Below are positions 35,705-44,792 of a stretch of DNA of 64,000 bases, piece by piece; position 1 is the stretch's first letter, and every line of letters starts with the position of its first letter. Source of the DNA: Saccharothrix sp. NRRL B-16348. Its GTDB lineage: Bacteria > Actinomycetota > Actinomycetes > Mycobacteriales > Pseudonocardiaceae. The notes beneath the pieces are model-generated. The model was not told the origin of the DNA and did not search any database. It saw nothing but the letters and a program-made list of their open reading frames with translations. The stretch spans positions 124,001 through 188,000 of the forward strand of contig NZ_LGED01000200.1 in the NCBI RefSeq assembly GCF_001280085.1, given 5' to 3'. Made by a program: the position numbers and the translations under genes.

Positions 35705-38700
35705 ATGGCTGATGCGCTGAACTCAACCGGATCGAGTGCCCGGCTGAGCCTGAAAGCGTCCGTGGCCGGACTTCTCGGCACGTCGGAGGATTCGCTCGAC
35801 GAGAACGTCGATCTCATTTCCGAGGGTCTGGACTCCATTCGGATGATGAAGGTCGTCGGCACCCTGCGCAAAGCGGGTGTGCCGGTGAGCTTCGCCGAAC
35901 TGGCCGAGCGGCCCACGCTGGGGCACTGGATGGAGCTTGTCGACCGCCACGCGGCCGCACCGACCGCGGCGCCGCAAGCCACTTCGGCGACCGCGGCCGA
36001 CGACACCACGCCGTTCGACCTCACTCCCGTCCAGCACGCTTACTGGGTCGGCAGGCGTGAGGAGATGGCACTGGGCGGGGTCGGCTGTCACGCGTACTTC
36101 GAATTCGACGGACGCCTGGTGGACCCCGACCGCCTCGACGACGCCGTCCGCAAGGTCATCGCCCGACACGGCATGCTGCGCGCCCGGTTCCTGTCCGACG
36201 GCAGGCAGCAGATCACGTCCTCGGCCGATTGGCGTGGACTCACCGTGCACGACCTCCGGTCGACGGAGCAGGTCGAGGAGCGTTTGCGCGAGATCCGGGC
36301 GGGCCTGTGCCACCGCCGGATGGACGTCGAGCACGGGCAGGTGTTCGACGTCCAGCTCGCGCTGCTGCCCGGCGATCGCACCCGCATCCACCTCGATGTC
36401 GATCTGCTGGTGGCCGATGTGGCGAGCATCCAGGTCATCCTCCGGGACCTGGCGATCGCCTACAGCCGACCGGAAGATCTCCCCGGTAGCCCGCAGTACT
36501 CCTTCGCCGACTACCTGCGAGACTTGGCGGCGACCCGTGCCGAGCCCAGGCGGCGAGCGCAGGACCACTGGCGGGCACGTCTGGCCGAGATGCCCACCGG
36601 AGGACCTCAGCTCCCGCTGGCCCGCGACCCGGGGCAGGTGGAAGCGCCTCGGTTCTCGCGCCGAACCTTCACCTTGTCGCGGGACTCGTGGGCGACCGTG
36701 AAGGGCAGAGCCGCGGCGGCAGGGGTCACTCCGGCAATGGTCCTGGCGACGGCGTTCGCCGAGACGTTGGCAGCGTGGAGCGCTCAACGCAGGTTCCTGC
36801 TCAACGTCCCGCTGTTCGACCGTCAGCACCTGCACGATGACGTGCCGGAGATGGTCGCGGACTTCACGAACCTGTTGCTGTTGGAAGCCGACATGACGGC
36901 GGTGGCTCCGTTCGCTGATCGGGTTCGTGCCCTGCAAGGCAGGTTCCGCGCCGATGTCGCGTTCGCGGAGTACTCCGCGGTCGAAGTGCTGCGCGACATG
37001 AGCCGCGGGCTGGACGGCGAGCAGGTGGCCGCACCGGTGGTCTTCGCCAGCAACATCGGCGGTGAGTTCGTCGGTCCGGAGTTCACCGATGTGCTGGGGC
37101 GCTTCGAGTGGATGCTCTCGCAGACCCCGCAGGTGTGGCTGGACCACCAGCTGTACGAGATCGACGGCGATCTGCTGCTCGCTTGGGACGTGGTGGACGA
37201 ACTCTTCCCTCCCGGGCTGGTGGACGACATGTTCGACGCCTACCGCGGGTTGCTGCACTGGCTGGCGGACTTCGGCACCGACTGGTCGAGTCCTGTCCCG
37301 ATGCTCGTGCCACAACGCCAGCTGGCCGCGCGGGCCGCCGTCAACTCCACGGCCGCGCCGATCCCGGACAGCCTGCTCCACGAGCCGTTCGTCACCGTCG
37401 CCCGCGCCGAGCCCGACCGGGTAGCGCTCATCCTCGCGGACGGTGAGCAGGTGTCCTACGGAGACCTGCTGCACCGCGCAGGTGCCGTGGCCCACGCCGT
37501 TCGCGCCGCCGGAACGACTCCTGGTGACTTGGTCGCGGTGGTCCTGGAGAAGGGATGGCCGCAGATCGCCGCGGTGCTCGGCACGCTGATGGCCGGCTGT
37601 GCCTACGTCCCGGTCGACGGCAACCAGCCTGCCGTCCGGCGCGACCAGATGCTCAATGACGCGGGTGTCGCGGTCGTGCTCACGGACTCGGCCGGTGAGA
37701 GTGGAGCCTGGCCTGCAGGACTCCGGGCAATCGCCGTGGACGCGCTCACCCCCGCCGAGCCGCCCGTCGGAGACGCCGCCTCGCCGGACGACCTGGCCTA
37801 TGTGATCTTCACGTCGGGTTCGACGGGCAGGCCGAAGGGCGTGATGATCAGCCATCGCGCCGCCCGCAACACCATCGAGGACATCGACCGGCGGTTTGCC
37901 ATCGGCCGCCACGACCGGGTGCTGGGCCTGGCGAACCTCGGGTTCGACCTCTCGGTCTACGACATCTTCGGAACCCTGGCCCTGGGTGGCACCCTCGTGC
38001 TGCCGAGCCCCGCGCGCCGCGGCGACCCGTCACACTGGGCGCACTTGGTCGCCACCGCCGGTGTCACGGTGTGGAACTCGGTTCCAGCGCAACTGCAGAT
38101 GCTCAACGACTTCATCGAGGGACCGGCACCCGAACTGGCGAGCCTGAGGTTGGCGATGCTGTCCGGCGACTGGATCCCGGTCGGGCTGCCGGACGAGATC
38201 CGGGCGAAGATCCCCGGCCTCACGCTGATCAGCCTCGGCGGTGCGACCGAGGCCGCGATCTGGTCGATCTACTACCCGATCGACCATGTGCCCACCGAGT
38301 GGACGAGCATCCCCTACGGCAAGCCGCTGGCGAACCAGAGCTTCTACGTGCTCGACGACGCGATGCGGCCTGTGCCCGACCTAGTGGCCGGTGAGCTCTA
38401 CATCGGCGGTGCCGGCGTGGCGCTGGGCTACCTGGGCGATGAGGCCAAGACCGCTGAGCGGTTCGTCCGCCACCCGGAAACCGGCGAGCGCCTCTACCGC
38501 ACCGGCGACCTCGGCCGGTACCTGCCGGACGGGAACATCGAGTTCCTCGGTCGCACCGACTTCCAGGTGAAGGTCAGGGGCCACCGGATCGAGCTGGCCG
38601 AGATCGAGGCAGCCCTGCAGTCCGTGCCCGGGGTCGCGAGTGCGGCCGTGATCGTGGACGGTGACCGCAACGACCGCCGATTGGTCGGCTTCGTCTCCGC

Positions 38701-40300
38701 CGCACGCCGTGCGCCGCTGCCGGAGTCCTCTGACGGCCGAGCGGAGCTCACCGAAGTGGTCCAGGACGCGACCTCCGGCATCGAGGACGAGACGGCTCGC
38801 ATCGACGTCGCACGCTTCCGACGTCACCTCGACCGAGCCCAACTCCTCGCCATGGCGCACGCGCTGCGCGGGCACGGGTTGTTCCCCGACCCCGGCACAG
38901 TGCACACAGTGGAGGAAGTCCTCGACGGAGCCAAGGTCGCACCCCAGCACCACCGACTGGTTCGGCGCTGGCTCCGGGTCTTGGGCGAGGAGGGTGTGCT
39001 GCTGGCGGCCGACGGTCACTACCGCATGCCGCAACCGGTCACCGCCGAGGCCGTGGACGACGCGTGGCGGCAGGCCGACGAGGCTCGTCCGGCCTTGGTC
39101 GTGCCCGACGACCTCATGTGGTACCTGAAAGTCAGCATCGACCACCTCCCGGACCTGATGCACGGTGACGTCGAGCAGGTCCAACTGTTCTTCCCCGAGG
39201 GCAGGCTCGACTACGCGAAGGCGATGTACGAGGAGACCGCGATCGCGCGCTACCTCAACCAGGCGACGGTCGCCGCCATCGCAGAGCTCGCGCGGAATCA
39301 CTCCGAGCCACGCCCGTTCCGCATCCTCGAAGTGGGCGCCGGAACCGCCGGCACCAGTCGAGATCTCATCCCGCTCCTCGACGGCTTGGACGTCGAGTAC
39401 GTGTTCACCGACGTCACGGCCTTCTTCCTCACCGACGCTCGTGCGCGATTCGGCCACTTCCCCTGGATGGAGTTCGGCACCTACGACATCAACGAGGACT
39501 TCCGGTCGCAGGGACTCGCCGCCAACTCGTTCGACGTGGTGCTCTGCGCTCACATCCTGCACAACGCCCAGGACATCAGCCGGACGATGCGGCAGCTCCG
39601 TGAGCTGACTCGTCCCGGCGGTGCCGTCGCCGTCCTGGAGATGACGCACGAGCACCACGAAATGATGACCTGCATGGAGTTCATGGTCCGCAGTGACGGT
39701 GACTTCGACGATCGTCGCCGCGGCCGTGATGAGCTGTTCCTCGCCCGTTCGGGGTGGATGGAGGAGATCGAGGCCGCGGACGGTCGTTGTGAGGCGATCT
39801 TCCCGCCCGATGGTAGTCCCATGCGCTCGTTCGGCCAGGACTTCTTCCTCATCAGGGTCAAGGAGGATCGCGTCGATCTCGATGCCGACGAGGTGCTCGA
39901 CGCCTTGGCCGAGCGGCTTCCGGAACACATGATCCCCTCGGAGCTGCAGATCGTCGACTCCCTGCCGTTGAGCGACAACGGGAAGGTCGACCGCAAGCGC
40001 CTCGCCGCGTGGACGATCCGAGTCGACGCGGCGGCAGACTCGGTGCGGGCCGAACCCCGAGAGGGGACCGAGCGGCAGCTGGCGGAGGTTTGGGCCGAAG
40101 GTCTCGGCAAAGCCGCCGTGAGTCGCGACCGCACGCTGGCCGAGCTGGGCGGCGACTCGTTGCTGACGGTGCGCATTGTCCGCCGAACCCGAGAACTTGT
40201 GCCCGCCGCGGCTGGTGTGGAGTTCCGGGACCTGCTCGGGCGCATGCTCCGGCAGCCGACGATCGCCGACCTCGCGGCCTGGTTGGAGGCGCGGTCTTGA
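35705..40300 (+). CDS. Aryl-thiazoline NRPS (ArCP-Cy-A[Cys]-MT-like-PCP)
   Basis: 1531 residues, PchE/HMWP2-like. Order: aryl carrier (LISEGLDSIRMM, Ser44); heterocyclisation domain with DxxxxDxxS as DLLVADVAS near 231; adenylation domain from about 560 (FTSGSTGRPKGVM near 697). Its pocket residues read D-L-Y-N-L-S-L-I-W, the cysteine code (FDLSVYD, GGATEAAIW). A methyltransferase-fold domain (ILEVGAGTAGTSRD near 1206) interrupts A before LPLSDNGKVDRKRL (1419); PCP near 1481 (LGGDSLLTV). Expected product: salicyl-thiazoline on the PCP. In PchE the equivalent insert is an epimerase, so its role here is open. No terminal TE; a type II TE follows. Confidence 0.9.
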   Translation: MADALNSTGSSARLSLKASVAGLLGTSEDSLDENVDLISEGLDSIRMMKVVGTLRKAGVPVSFAELAERPTLGHWMELVDRHAAAPTAAPQATSATAADDTTPFDLTPVQHAYWVGRREEMALGGVGCHAYFEFDGRLVDPDRLDDAVRKVIARHGMLRARFLSDGRQQITSSADWRGLTVHDLRSTEQVEERLREIRAGLCHRRMDVEHGQVFDVQLALLPGDRTRIHLDVDLLVADVASIQVILRDLAIAYSRPEDLPGSPQYSFADYLRDLAATRAEPRRRAQDHWRARLAEMPTGGPQLPLARDPGQVEAPRFSRRTFTLSRDSWATVKGRAAAAGVTPAMVLATAFAETLAAWSAQRRFLLNVPLFDRQHLHDDVPEMVADFTNLLLLEADMTAVAPFADRVRALQGRFRADVAFAEYSAVEVLRDMSRGLDGEQVAAPVVFASNIGGEFVGPEFTDVLGRFEWMLSQTPQVWLDHQLYEIDGDLLLAWDVVDELFPPGLVDDMFDAYRGLLHWLADFGTDWSSPVPMLVPQRQLAARAAVNSTAAPIPDSLLHEPFVTVARAEPDRVALILADGEQVSYGDLLHRAGAVAHAVRAAGTTPGDLVAVVLEKGWPQIAAVLGTLMAGCAYVPVDGNQPAVRRDQMLNDAGVAVVLTDSAGESGAWPAGLRAIAVDALTPAEPPVGDAASPDDLAYVIFTSGSTGRPKGVMISHRAARNTIEDIDRRFAIGRHDRVLGLANLGFDLSVYDIFGTLALGGTLVLPSPARRGDPSHWAHLVATAGVTVWNSVPAQLQMLNDFIEGPAPELASLRLAMLSGDWIPVGLPDEIRAKIPGLTLISLGGATEAAIWSIYYPIDHVPTEWTSIPYGKPLANQSFYVLDDAMRPVPDLVAGELYIGGAGVALGYLGDEAKTAERFVRHPETGERLYRTGDLGRYLPDGNIEFLGRTDFQVKVRGHRIELAEIEAALQSVPGVASAAVIVDGDRNDRRLVGFVSAARRAPLPESSDGRAELTEVVQDATSGIEDETARIDVARFRRHLDRAQLLAMAHALRGHGLFPDPGTVHTVEEVLDGAKVAPQHHRLVRRWLRVLGEEGVLLAADGHYRMPQPVTAEAVDDAWRQADEARPALVVPDDLMWYLKVSIDHLPDLMHGDVEQVQLFFPEGRLDYAKAMYEETAIARYLNQATVAAIAELARNHSEPRPFRILEVGAGTAGTSRDLIPLLDGLDVEYVFTDVTAFFLTDARARFGHFPWMEFGTYDINEDFRSQGLAANSFDVVLCAHILHNAQDISRTMRQLRELTRPGGAVAVLEMTHEHHEMMTCMEFMVRSDGDFDDRRRGRDELFLARSGWMEEIEAADGRCEAIFPPDGSPMRSFGQDFFLIRVKEDRVDLDADEVLDALAERLPEHMIPSELQIVDSLPLSDNGKVDRKRLAAWTIRVDAAADSVRAEPREGTERQLAEVWAEGLGKAAVSRDRTLAELGGDSLLTVRIVRRTRELVPAAAGVEFRDLLGRMLRQPTIADLAAWLEARS

Positions 40301-41079
40301 CGTGGTCGGCCGATGTGGGGACGGACGCCTGGATCCGCTGCTTCCGCCGACGGCGGCGCGCTGCTGTCCGACTGGTGTGCTTCCCCCACGCCAGTGGCTC
40401 GGCGGGTTACTTCCGCCCGTGGGCTGCGCTGCTGCCCCCTGACGTCGAATTGCGCGCGGTGCAGTACCCCGGGCGCGAGGACCGCATGGACGAGCCCATG
40501 CCGGAGACGTTGACCGCCATGGCGGTGCAGATCGCTGCCGCGCTCGCCGCGAGGGACCAGCGCGACCTCGTCCTTTTCGGGCACAGCATGGGTGCCGTGG
40601 TCGCCTACGAGGTCGCGGTGCGGCTCGCGGGTGGGCACGGCCCGGTGAACCGGCTCGTCGTGTCCGGCCAGCCGGCCCCGCACATGACGCGGGACGATCG
40701 GCGCAACGTCCTGGGCGACGACGAGCTGATCGAGGAGTTGGTCGACCTCGGCGGTGTCGAGCGGCAACTCCTTCGCGACGATGATGTGCGGCGCTTGCTG
40801 CTTCCCGTCGTCCGCGCCGATCTGCGGTTGATCGAGTCACACCGCTACACCGCGCACGATCGCCTGCCGATTCCCGTCTCGGCGTTCACCGGCACCTCCG
40901 ACCCGGAGGTCACCGAGGAAGAAGCCGCGGGGTGGGAGCGGTACACACGCGCGGGATTCGACCTGCACAGGTTCGAGGGCGACCACTTCTACCTCACTGC
41001 CCAGCGCAGGCAAGTGGTCCAGAGGCTCTGTGCCGTTCTCGGCGTCGGTGCGGCTTCGGCCTGGCCGTCCACTCCCTGA
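40297..41079 (+). CDS. Type II thioesterase
   Basis: 260 residues from a TTG at 40297 that overlaps the NRPS stop (TTGA), with GGAGG about 8 bases upstream. Alpha/beta hydrolase of the GrsT/PchC type: VCFPHASGSAGYFRPW near the N-terminus, nucleophile in LFGHSMGAVVAYEVA, Asp in TGTSDPEVT and His in FEGDHFYLTAQ. These enzymes clear misprimed or stalled carrier domains, and could also act in release since no integrated TE is found in the cluster. Last gene of the NRPS operon. Confidence 0.9.
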   Translation: MTWSADVGTDAWIRCFRRRRRAAVRLVCFPHASGSAGYFRPWAALLPPDVELRAVQYPGREDRMDEPMPETLTAMAVQIAAALAARDQRDLVLFGHSMGAVVAYEVAVRLAGGHGPVNRLVVSGQPAPHMTRDDRRNVLGDDELIEELVDLGGVERQLLRDDDVRRLLLPVVRADLRLIESHRYTAHDRLPIPVSAFTGTSDPEVTEEEAAGWERYTRAGFDLHRFEGDHFYLTAQRRQVVQRLCAVLGVGAASAWPSTP

Positions 41080-41093
41080 ACCGAGCATCATTC

Positions 41094-41151
41094 AATTCCT
41101 ACAAGGCTGTAGTTTTATGCTGTCGTGTATTACGACAGCCTTGTAGGAATT
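41094..41151. promoter_or_regulatory. 17-bp inverted repeat containing two CTAC-type dyads
   Basis: AATTCCTACAAGGCTGT (41094-41110) is repeated inverted and perfectly at 41135-41151. Each arm also contributes to a dyad of the cluster type: CTACAAGGCTGTAG (41099-41112, exact) and CGACAGCCTTGTAG (41133-41146, one mismatch), 34 bp apart. It lies between the thioesterase and the next operon. Probably the promoter operator of the 41.3-57.4 kb operon; a hairpin role is possible. Confidence 0.75.
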
Positions 41152-41268
41152 GCCGAATCGGTTGCGGCCCTCAGAGTCGTCGTGTTAGGTTCCTCGCCAT
41201 AAATTGGGAAGTGATTAATCGTCCACTGGTCGAATCCTGGGTCTACTCATGTCCGGATTCGAAGGGAA

Positions 41269-42156
41269 GTGGTTATCCTGGCGTCGACTGTCTTCACCGA
41301 CTTTGACACGACATTGGCCGAGGCACTGGACGAAGTGCTCTTCGAAGTGCCCTACAGCAGTGCCGCCCAGTTCCACGAGTACTACGGCTCCGGTGCGCCG
41401 CCGCGCGGGCTCGGCATGGGCTGTGCCTGGCAGACCTTCGAGGTGTCGCGGCTCGTAGAGGTGCGCAGCGGCGTCAAGGCGACTTACTTGTTCTCCGGAC
41501 GGCACGTCGCGGCGGTCTACCAGCAGCCGGATCGGATGACCGTGCTCGACCCCTACCTGCCGCACCGGCGGCCGATCGTCCTGCGGCGTGCCGATGTGGT
41601 GGACGGCGCGGTCACGGTGGAGGCGGACGCGTACCCGTTGCGCGTGACCGCGACCGGCGAACCGGCTCCGTCCAAGGTCCGGATCACCTGGACACCGTCC
41701 AATGGCACGGTGCACAGCGAATACAGCCGGTATCGGCCTCGGCTGGGACATTACGCCACCTTCCGGGCCTTCACCTTCAAGCCGGGTTCCGTGCTGCCGG
41801 CGTTCCCGCCACCGCGGGGCCTGGTCAAGCGGTTGTTGTTGCACGCGGAGCAGAACAACCTGTCGATCCGGGTCATCGACCGCGAAGAACTGTGGATGCG
41901 GGAACTCGTCCTGCCGTTCACCGGCCGTGACCGCGCGGATCTCGCGGACCCGCGACACCTGATCACCAAGGACAACCAGGGCAAGGTCAGCGAGGGCGGG
42001 ACCGAAGGCTTCCTGCGGGACCTCGACGCCATTTGCCACATCGTCTCGAAAGATCCCGACGAATTGGTGGCGTACCTGCTCGACGCGGCACGGATCTACC
42101 AGGAGATCGCTCCTGCCGATCTCGAAGTCCCCGATTACCCGGTGGAGGACGAATGA
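41269..42156 (+). CDS. NAT/transglutaminase-like protein of unknown function
   Basis: 295 residues from GTG 41269, whose ribosome site (AAGGGA) is too close, so the start is uncertain. No family recognised at sight, but a Cys-His-Asp series stands out: Cys52 in GMGCAWQTFEV, His79 in FSGRHVAAVY and Asp94 in VLDPYLPH. The 15-residue His-to-Asp spacing equals that of arylamine N-acetyltransferases, which include the polyketide amide synthases such as RifF. Acyl transfer to an amine is therefore a testable guess. It starts the operon and overlaps the next gene by ATGA. Confidence 0.5.
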   Translation: MVILASTVFTDFDTTLAEALDEVLFEVPYSSAAQFHEYYGSGAPPRGLGMGCAWQTFEVSRLVEVRSGVKATYLFSGRHVAAVYQQPDRMTVLDPYLPHRRPIVLRRADVVDGAVTVEADAYPLRVTATGEPAPSKVRITWTPSNGTVHSEYSRYRPRLGHYATFRAFTFKPGSVLPAFPPPRGLVKRLLLHAEQNNLSIRVIDREELWMRELVLPFTGRDRADLADPRHLITKDNQGKVSEGGTEGFLRDLDAICHIVSKDPDELVAYLLDAARIYQEIAPADLEVPDYPVEDE

Positions 42157-42674
42157 CCGCCGTGCCGACGACCCGCACCCGCTCTTACTTCCTCGCCGGG
42201 CTCATGCAGGGCGCTCGTCCCGGCGCCGAACTGGCCGACCAGGGCTACCGCGGTGCGCTGCGTGAGCTGATCACGCGGCGCGACCCGCAGGCCGTGGTCC
42301 ACGACCCGATCGAGATCCTCACCGGTTGGTTCGCCAACGACGAGGCGGAGATCCGCGCAGCGCACGCCGCCCTCGCCGACCAGTCGGTCATCCACCGCGA
42401 CACGCTGCCGGAGCCGGTGCTGCGGCTCATCGAAGGCTTCCACCACCTCACCGGCCTCGCTGCCGAGTCGGACGTGTGCGTGGCCTGGCTCCCGGGCCGG
42501 GAGCCCAGCATGGGCACCGCGGCCGAGATGCAGCGCGCTTACCTGGCGGGCCGGACGGTCGTGGCCATCACCGAGATGCGCCAGACCTTGGCGATCCTCG
42601 CCTGCTCGACCGTGATCGTCCCGAACCTCGAGGCGTTCGCCGACTGGCTGGAGATGGGCGGCGAATCGTTGTGA
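42153..42674 (+). CDS. Nucleoside 2-deoxyribosyltransferase-like protein
   Basis: 173 residues from ATG 42153 (ATGA overlap with the preceding stop). The pattern is that of the NDT / MilB-BlsM nucleotide hydrolase superfamily: YFLAGLMQG at the N-terminus, YRGALRELI, then ESDVCVAWLPGREPSMGTAAEMQRAYLAGRTVVAIT, where Glu125 in GTAAEM is the expected nucleophile. These enzymes make or break N-glycosidic bonds. Immediately followed by a PurF paralogue, suggesting chemistry on a ribosylamine. No similarity to a siderophore gene is evident. Confidence 0.7.
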   Translation: MTAVPTTRTRSYFLAGLMQGARPGAELADQGYRGALRELITRRDPQAVVHDPIEILTGWFANDEAEIRAAHAALADQSVIHRDTLPEPVLRLIEGFHHLTGLAAESDVCVAWLPGREPSMGTAAEMQRAYLAGRTVVAITEMRQTLAILACSTVIVPNLEAFADWLEMGGESL

Positions 42675-44125
42675 CGCCGGTGCGCGCCGTCGACAAGCCG
42701 CGCGAGGCGTGCGGGGTCGCGGGGGCGTGGGGCGGACCGGACCAGGATGCCCCCGACCTGGTCCGGAACATGCTGCTCGCGCTCCAGCACCGCGGGCAGG
42801 AGGCGACGGGCATCGCGCTGTCCACGCCGGGCGGGCTGGTGCTGCAGGCGGGGAACGACCAGGTCGCGGTGGTGTTCCCGGAGGGTCGTCCGGTCGGCAG
42901 GTCGACGGGCGCAATCGGTCATGTGCGGTACGGAACGGTACGAGCCGGATCCGATCGCCCACAGCCCGTCCTGGCCGGTCCGGCCGGTAGCCGACTCGCC
43001 TTGGCGCACAACGGGACGCTCGTGGACGCCGCAGACGTGGCGGAAGAGCACGGTGTGGTCGCCGGTTCGGACGTGACGGACAGTGAGACCCTCGCCGACC
43101 TCCTCGCGACGGTCATGACCCGCCACGACATCGACCTGTCCACCGCGTTGCACCGGGTGCTGCCACGACTGACCGGCGCCTATTCGCTGGTCCTGACCGA
43201 CGGTGACAAGCTCTACGGCGTCCGGGATCCGCACGGATTCCGGCCGTTGTGCCTCGGTCGGCTGGACGGGACGTGGCTGCTGGCATCGGAAACGGCCGCG
43301 ATCCGCGCGGTCGGTGGTCGTGTGGTCCGCGAGCTCGAACCGGGCGAGGTCGTCGAACTCGACGGTCTCCGGCTGCGCAGCAGCAGGGTCGACGTGGTGG
43401 AGGCCCGGCAAGCCCGGTGCCTCTTCGAGTACGTCTACTTCGCGCGTCCCGACTCCGAGTTCGGCGGACGAAGTGTGTACACGGTCCGCCACTTGGCAGG
43501 CCGGACGCTCGCCGAGGAAGCTCCGCCACCGCCGACTGGTGCACCGCAGGAGCTGGTCGTCGTCGGGGTTCCGGAAACGGCGCGGGTCGCCGCCGACGGC
43601 TACGCGGCCCAAGCCGGGCTGCCTGTGGTTCAAGGGTTGATCCCTCGCGCGGGCGCGAGCCGGACGTTCATCGAGCCCAACCAGGGCGCTCGGGCACGCG
43701 CGGTGCGGACGAAGCTGGCCGCGGTGCCTGCCGCCGTCGAGGGCCGGGACGTGATCGTGGTCGACGATTCGGTGGTGCGGGGGACCACGCTGCGAGCGAT
43801 CGTCGCGCTGCTCCGTGAAGCGGGCGCCCGTTCGGTGCACGTGCGGGTGGCCTCACCGGCCTACCGGTTCCCGTGCTGCTACGGCATCGACACCGGCCGG
43901 CCGGAGGAGCTCCTCGCGGGCACAACCCCAGACGAGGACATGACCGCGGCCCTGGGCTGCGACAGCCTGTCCTTCCTGACTCTCAAAGGACTCCTGGCCG
44001 CGGTAGCCGGTGACCGGGACACCGTGTGCGCCGCGTGCCTGACCGGTCGTTACCCCACCGCCGTGCCGCGTTCGTGGCCCGTCCCGCATCCTCCTGCCGC
44101 CGTCGGAACGACTCAGGGACTGTGA
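42671..44125 (+). CDS. PurF-type amidophosphoribosyltransferase paralogue
   Basis: 484 residues from GTG 42671 overlapping the previous stop. N-terminal glutaminase domain with the catalytic Cys exposed after a short propeptide (KPREACGVAGAWG), RHGQ-like LQHRGQEATG and GHVRYGT; C-terminal PRTase domain with RTFIEPNQGARARAVRTK and the PRPP loop VIVVDDSVVRGTTLRA. PurF converts PRPP and glutamine to 5-phosphoribosylamine. Housekeeping purF normally sits with purM/purL; here it lies within a biosynthetic operon, so it probably supplies an aminoribosyl building block. The loss of usual purine neighbours supports a specialised role. Confidence 0.85.
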   Translation: MTPVRAVDKPREACGVAGAWGGPDQDAPDLVRNMLLALQHRGQEATGIALSTPGGLVLQAGNDQVAVVFPEGRPVGRSTGAIGHVRYGTVRAGSDRPQPVLAGPAGSRLALAHNGTLVDAADVAEEHGVVAGSDVTDSETLADLLATVMTRHDIDLSTALHRVLPRLTGAYSLVLTDGDKLYGVRDPHGFRPLCLGRLDGTWLLASETAAIRAVGGRVVRELEPGEVVELDGLRLRSSRVDVVEARQARCLFEYVYFARPDSEFGGRSVYTVRHLAGRTLAEEAPPPPTGAPQELVVVGVPETARVAADGYAAQAGLPVVQGLIPRAGASRTFIEPNQGARARAVRTKLAAVPAAVEGRDVIVVDDSVVRGTTLRAIVALLREAGARSVHVRVASPAYRFPCCYGIDTGRPEELLAGTTPDEDMTAALGCDSLSFLTLKGLLAAVAGDRDTVCAACLTGRYPTAVPRSWPVPHPPAAVGTTQGL

Positions 44126-44132
44126 CTGACCC

Positions 44133-44792
44133 ATGACCAAGACGAGCAATCACCTGGAAAGCCGCGGCGGGCGTCGATTCGCCCGCAACTACGAGAGCCT
44201 GGCCGCCGAAGCCGAGCGCCGTTGGATCGGACCCCTCCGGGGTCGCATGCTCAACCGGCTTCGCGGACACGTCCTGGAGGTCGGCGCCGGAGCGGGCGCG
44301 AACCTGCCCTTCTACTCCGAGGACCTCGATCTCGTCGCCGTTGAACCGTCGAGCACGATGCGCGCGCAGTTCGTGCGGAACGCCGAGAAAGCCGGTCGGC
44401 AGGTCAAGGTCGTCGACGCGACGGCCGAGCGGCTCCCCTTCGACGACGACAGCTTCGACGCCGTCGTCTGCACGCTCGTGCTGTGCAGCATCGCCGACCT
44501 GGACGAGGCGCTGGACGAGATCAGGCGGGTCCTCAAGCCGGGCGGCGAGTTGGTCTTCCTCGAACACGTCCGCGCGTCCGGCCGAGTCGCGGGTGCGTTG
44601 CAGGACCTGGTCACGCCGATGGTGCGCCGCATCGCCTTCGGGTGCAGGCCGAACAGCCGCAGCGTCGACGCCATGGCTCGCCACGGGTTCCTGGTCGAGA
44701 TCGTCGACCGGCTGCCGAGGCCCTGGCCGAGGTACCCGACGAACTCGCCGTACCTCATCGGCATCGCCCGTCCCGCGCCTTCGGACAGGTGA
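44133..44792 (+). CDS. METTL7-like SAM methyltransferase (first copy)
   Basis: 219-residue class I methyltransferase. Motif I is VLEVGAGAGANLPFY; post-I VAVEPSSTMRAQF; motif II/III region DAVVCTLVLCSIADL and LKPGGELVFLEHVRASGR; C-terminal VRRIAFGCRPNSRSVDAM. The LVLCS...FLEHV...GC pattern is that of METTL7/TMT1 proteins, whose human members methylate thiols. A paralogue ends the operon at 56731. S-methylation of a Cys-derived thiol intermediate or resistance role is inference. The stop overlaps the FAAL start by one base. Confidence 0.8.
   Translation: MTKTSNHLESRGGRRFARNYESLAAEAERRWIGPLRGRMLNRLRGHVLEVGAGAGANLPFYSEDLDLVAVEPSSTMRAQFVRNAEKAGRQVKVVDATAERLPFDDDSFDAVVCTLVLCSIADLDEALDEIRRVLKPGGELVFLEHVRASGRVAGALQDLVTPMVRRIAFGCRPNSRSVDAMARHGFLVEIVDRLPRPWPRYPTNSPYLIGIARPAPSDR

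Noticed and set aside
38381-40840. An 819-codon minus-strand frame opposite the NRPS
   Set aside because: Low-complexity Arg/Ala/Pro composition, no domain, no ribosome site, and it lies antisense to well supported adenylation, MT-like and PCP domains. Similar long antisense frames elsewhere are also GC artefacts.
41249-41458. A 69-codon plus-strand frame with an ATG at 41249
   Set aside because: It overlaps the better supported 295-residue frame out of register and has no conserved content.
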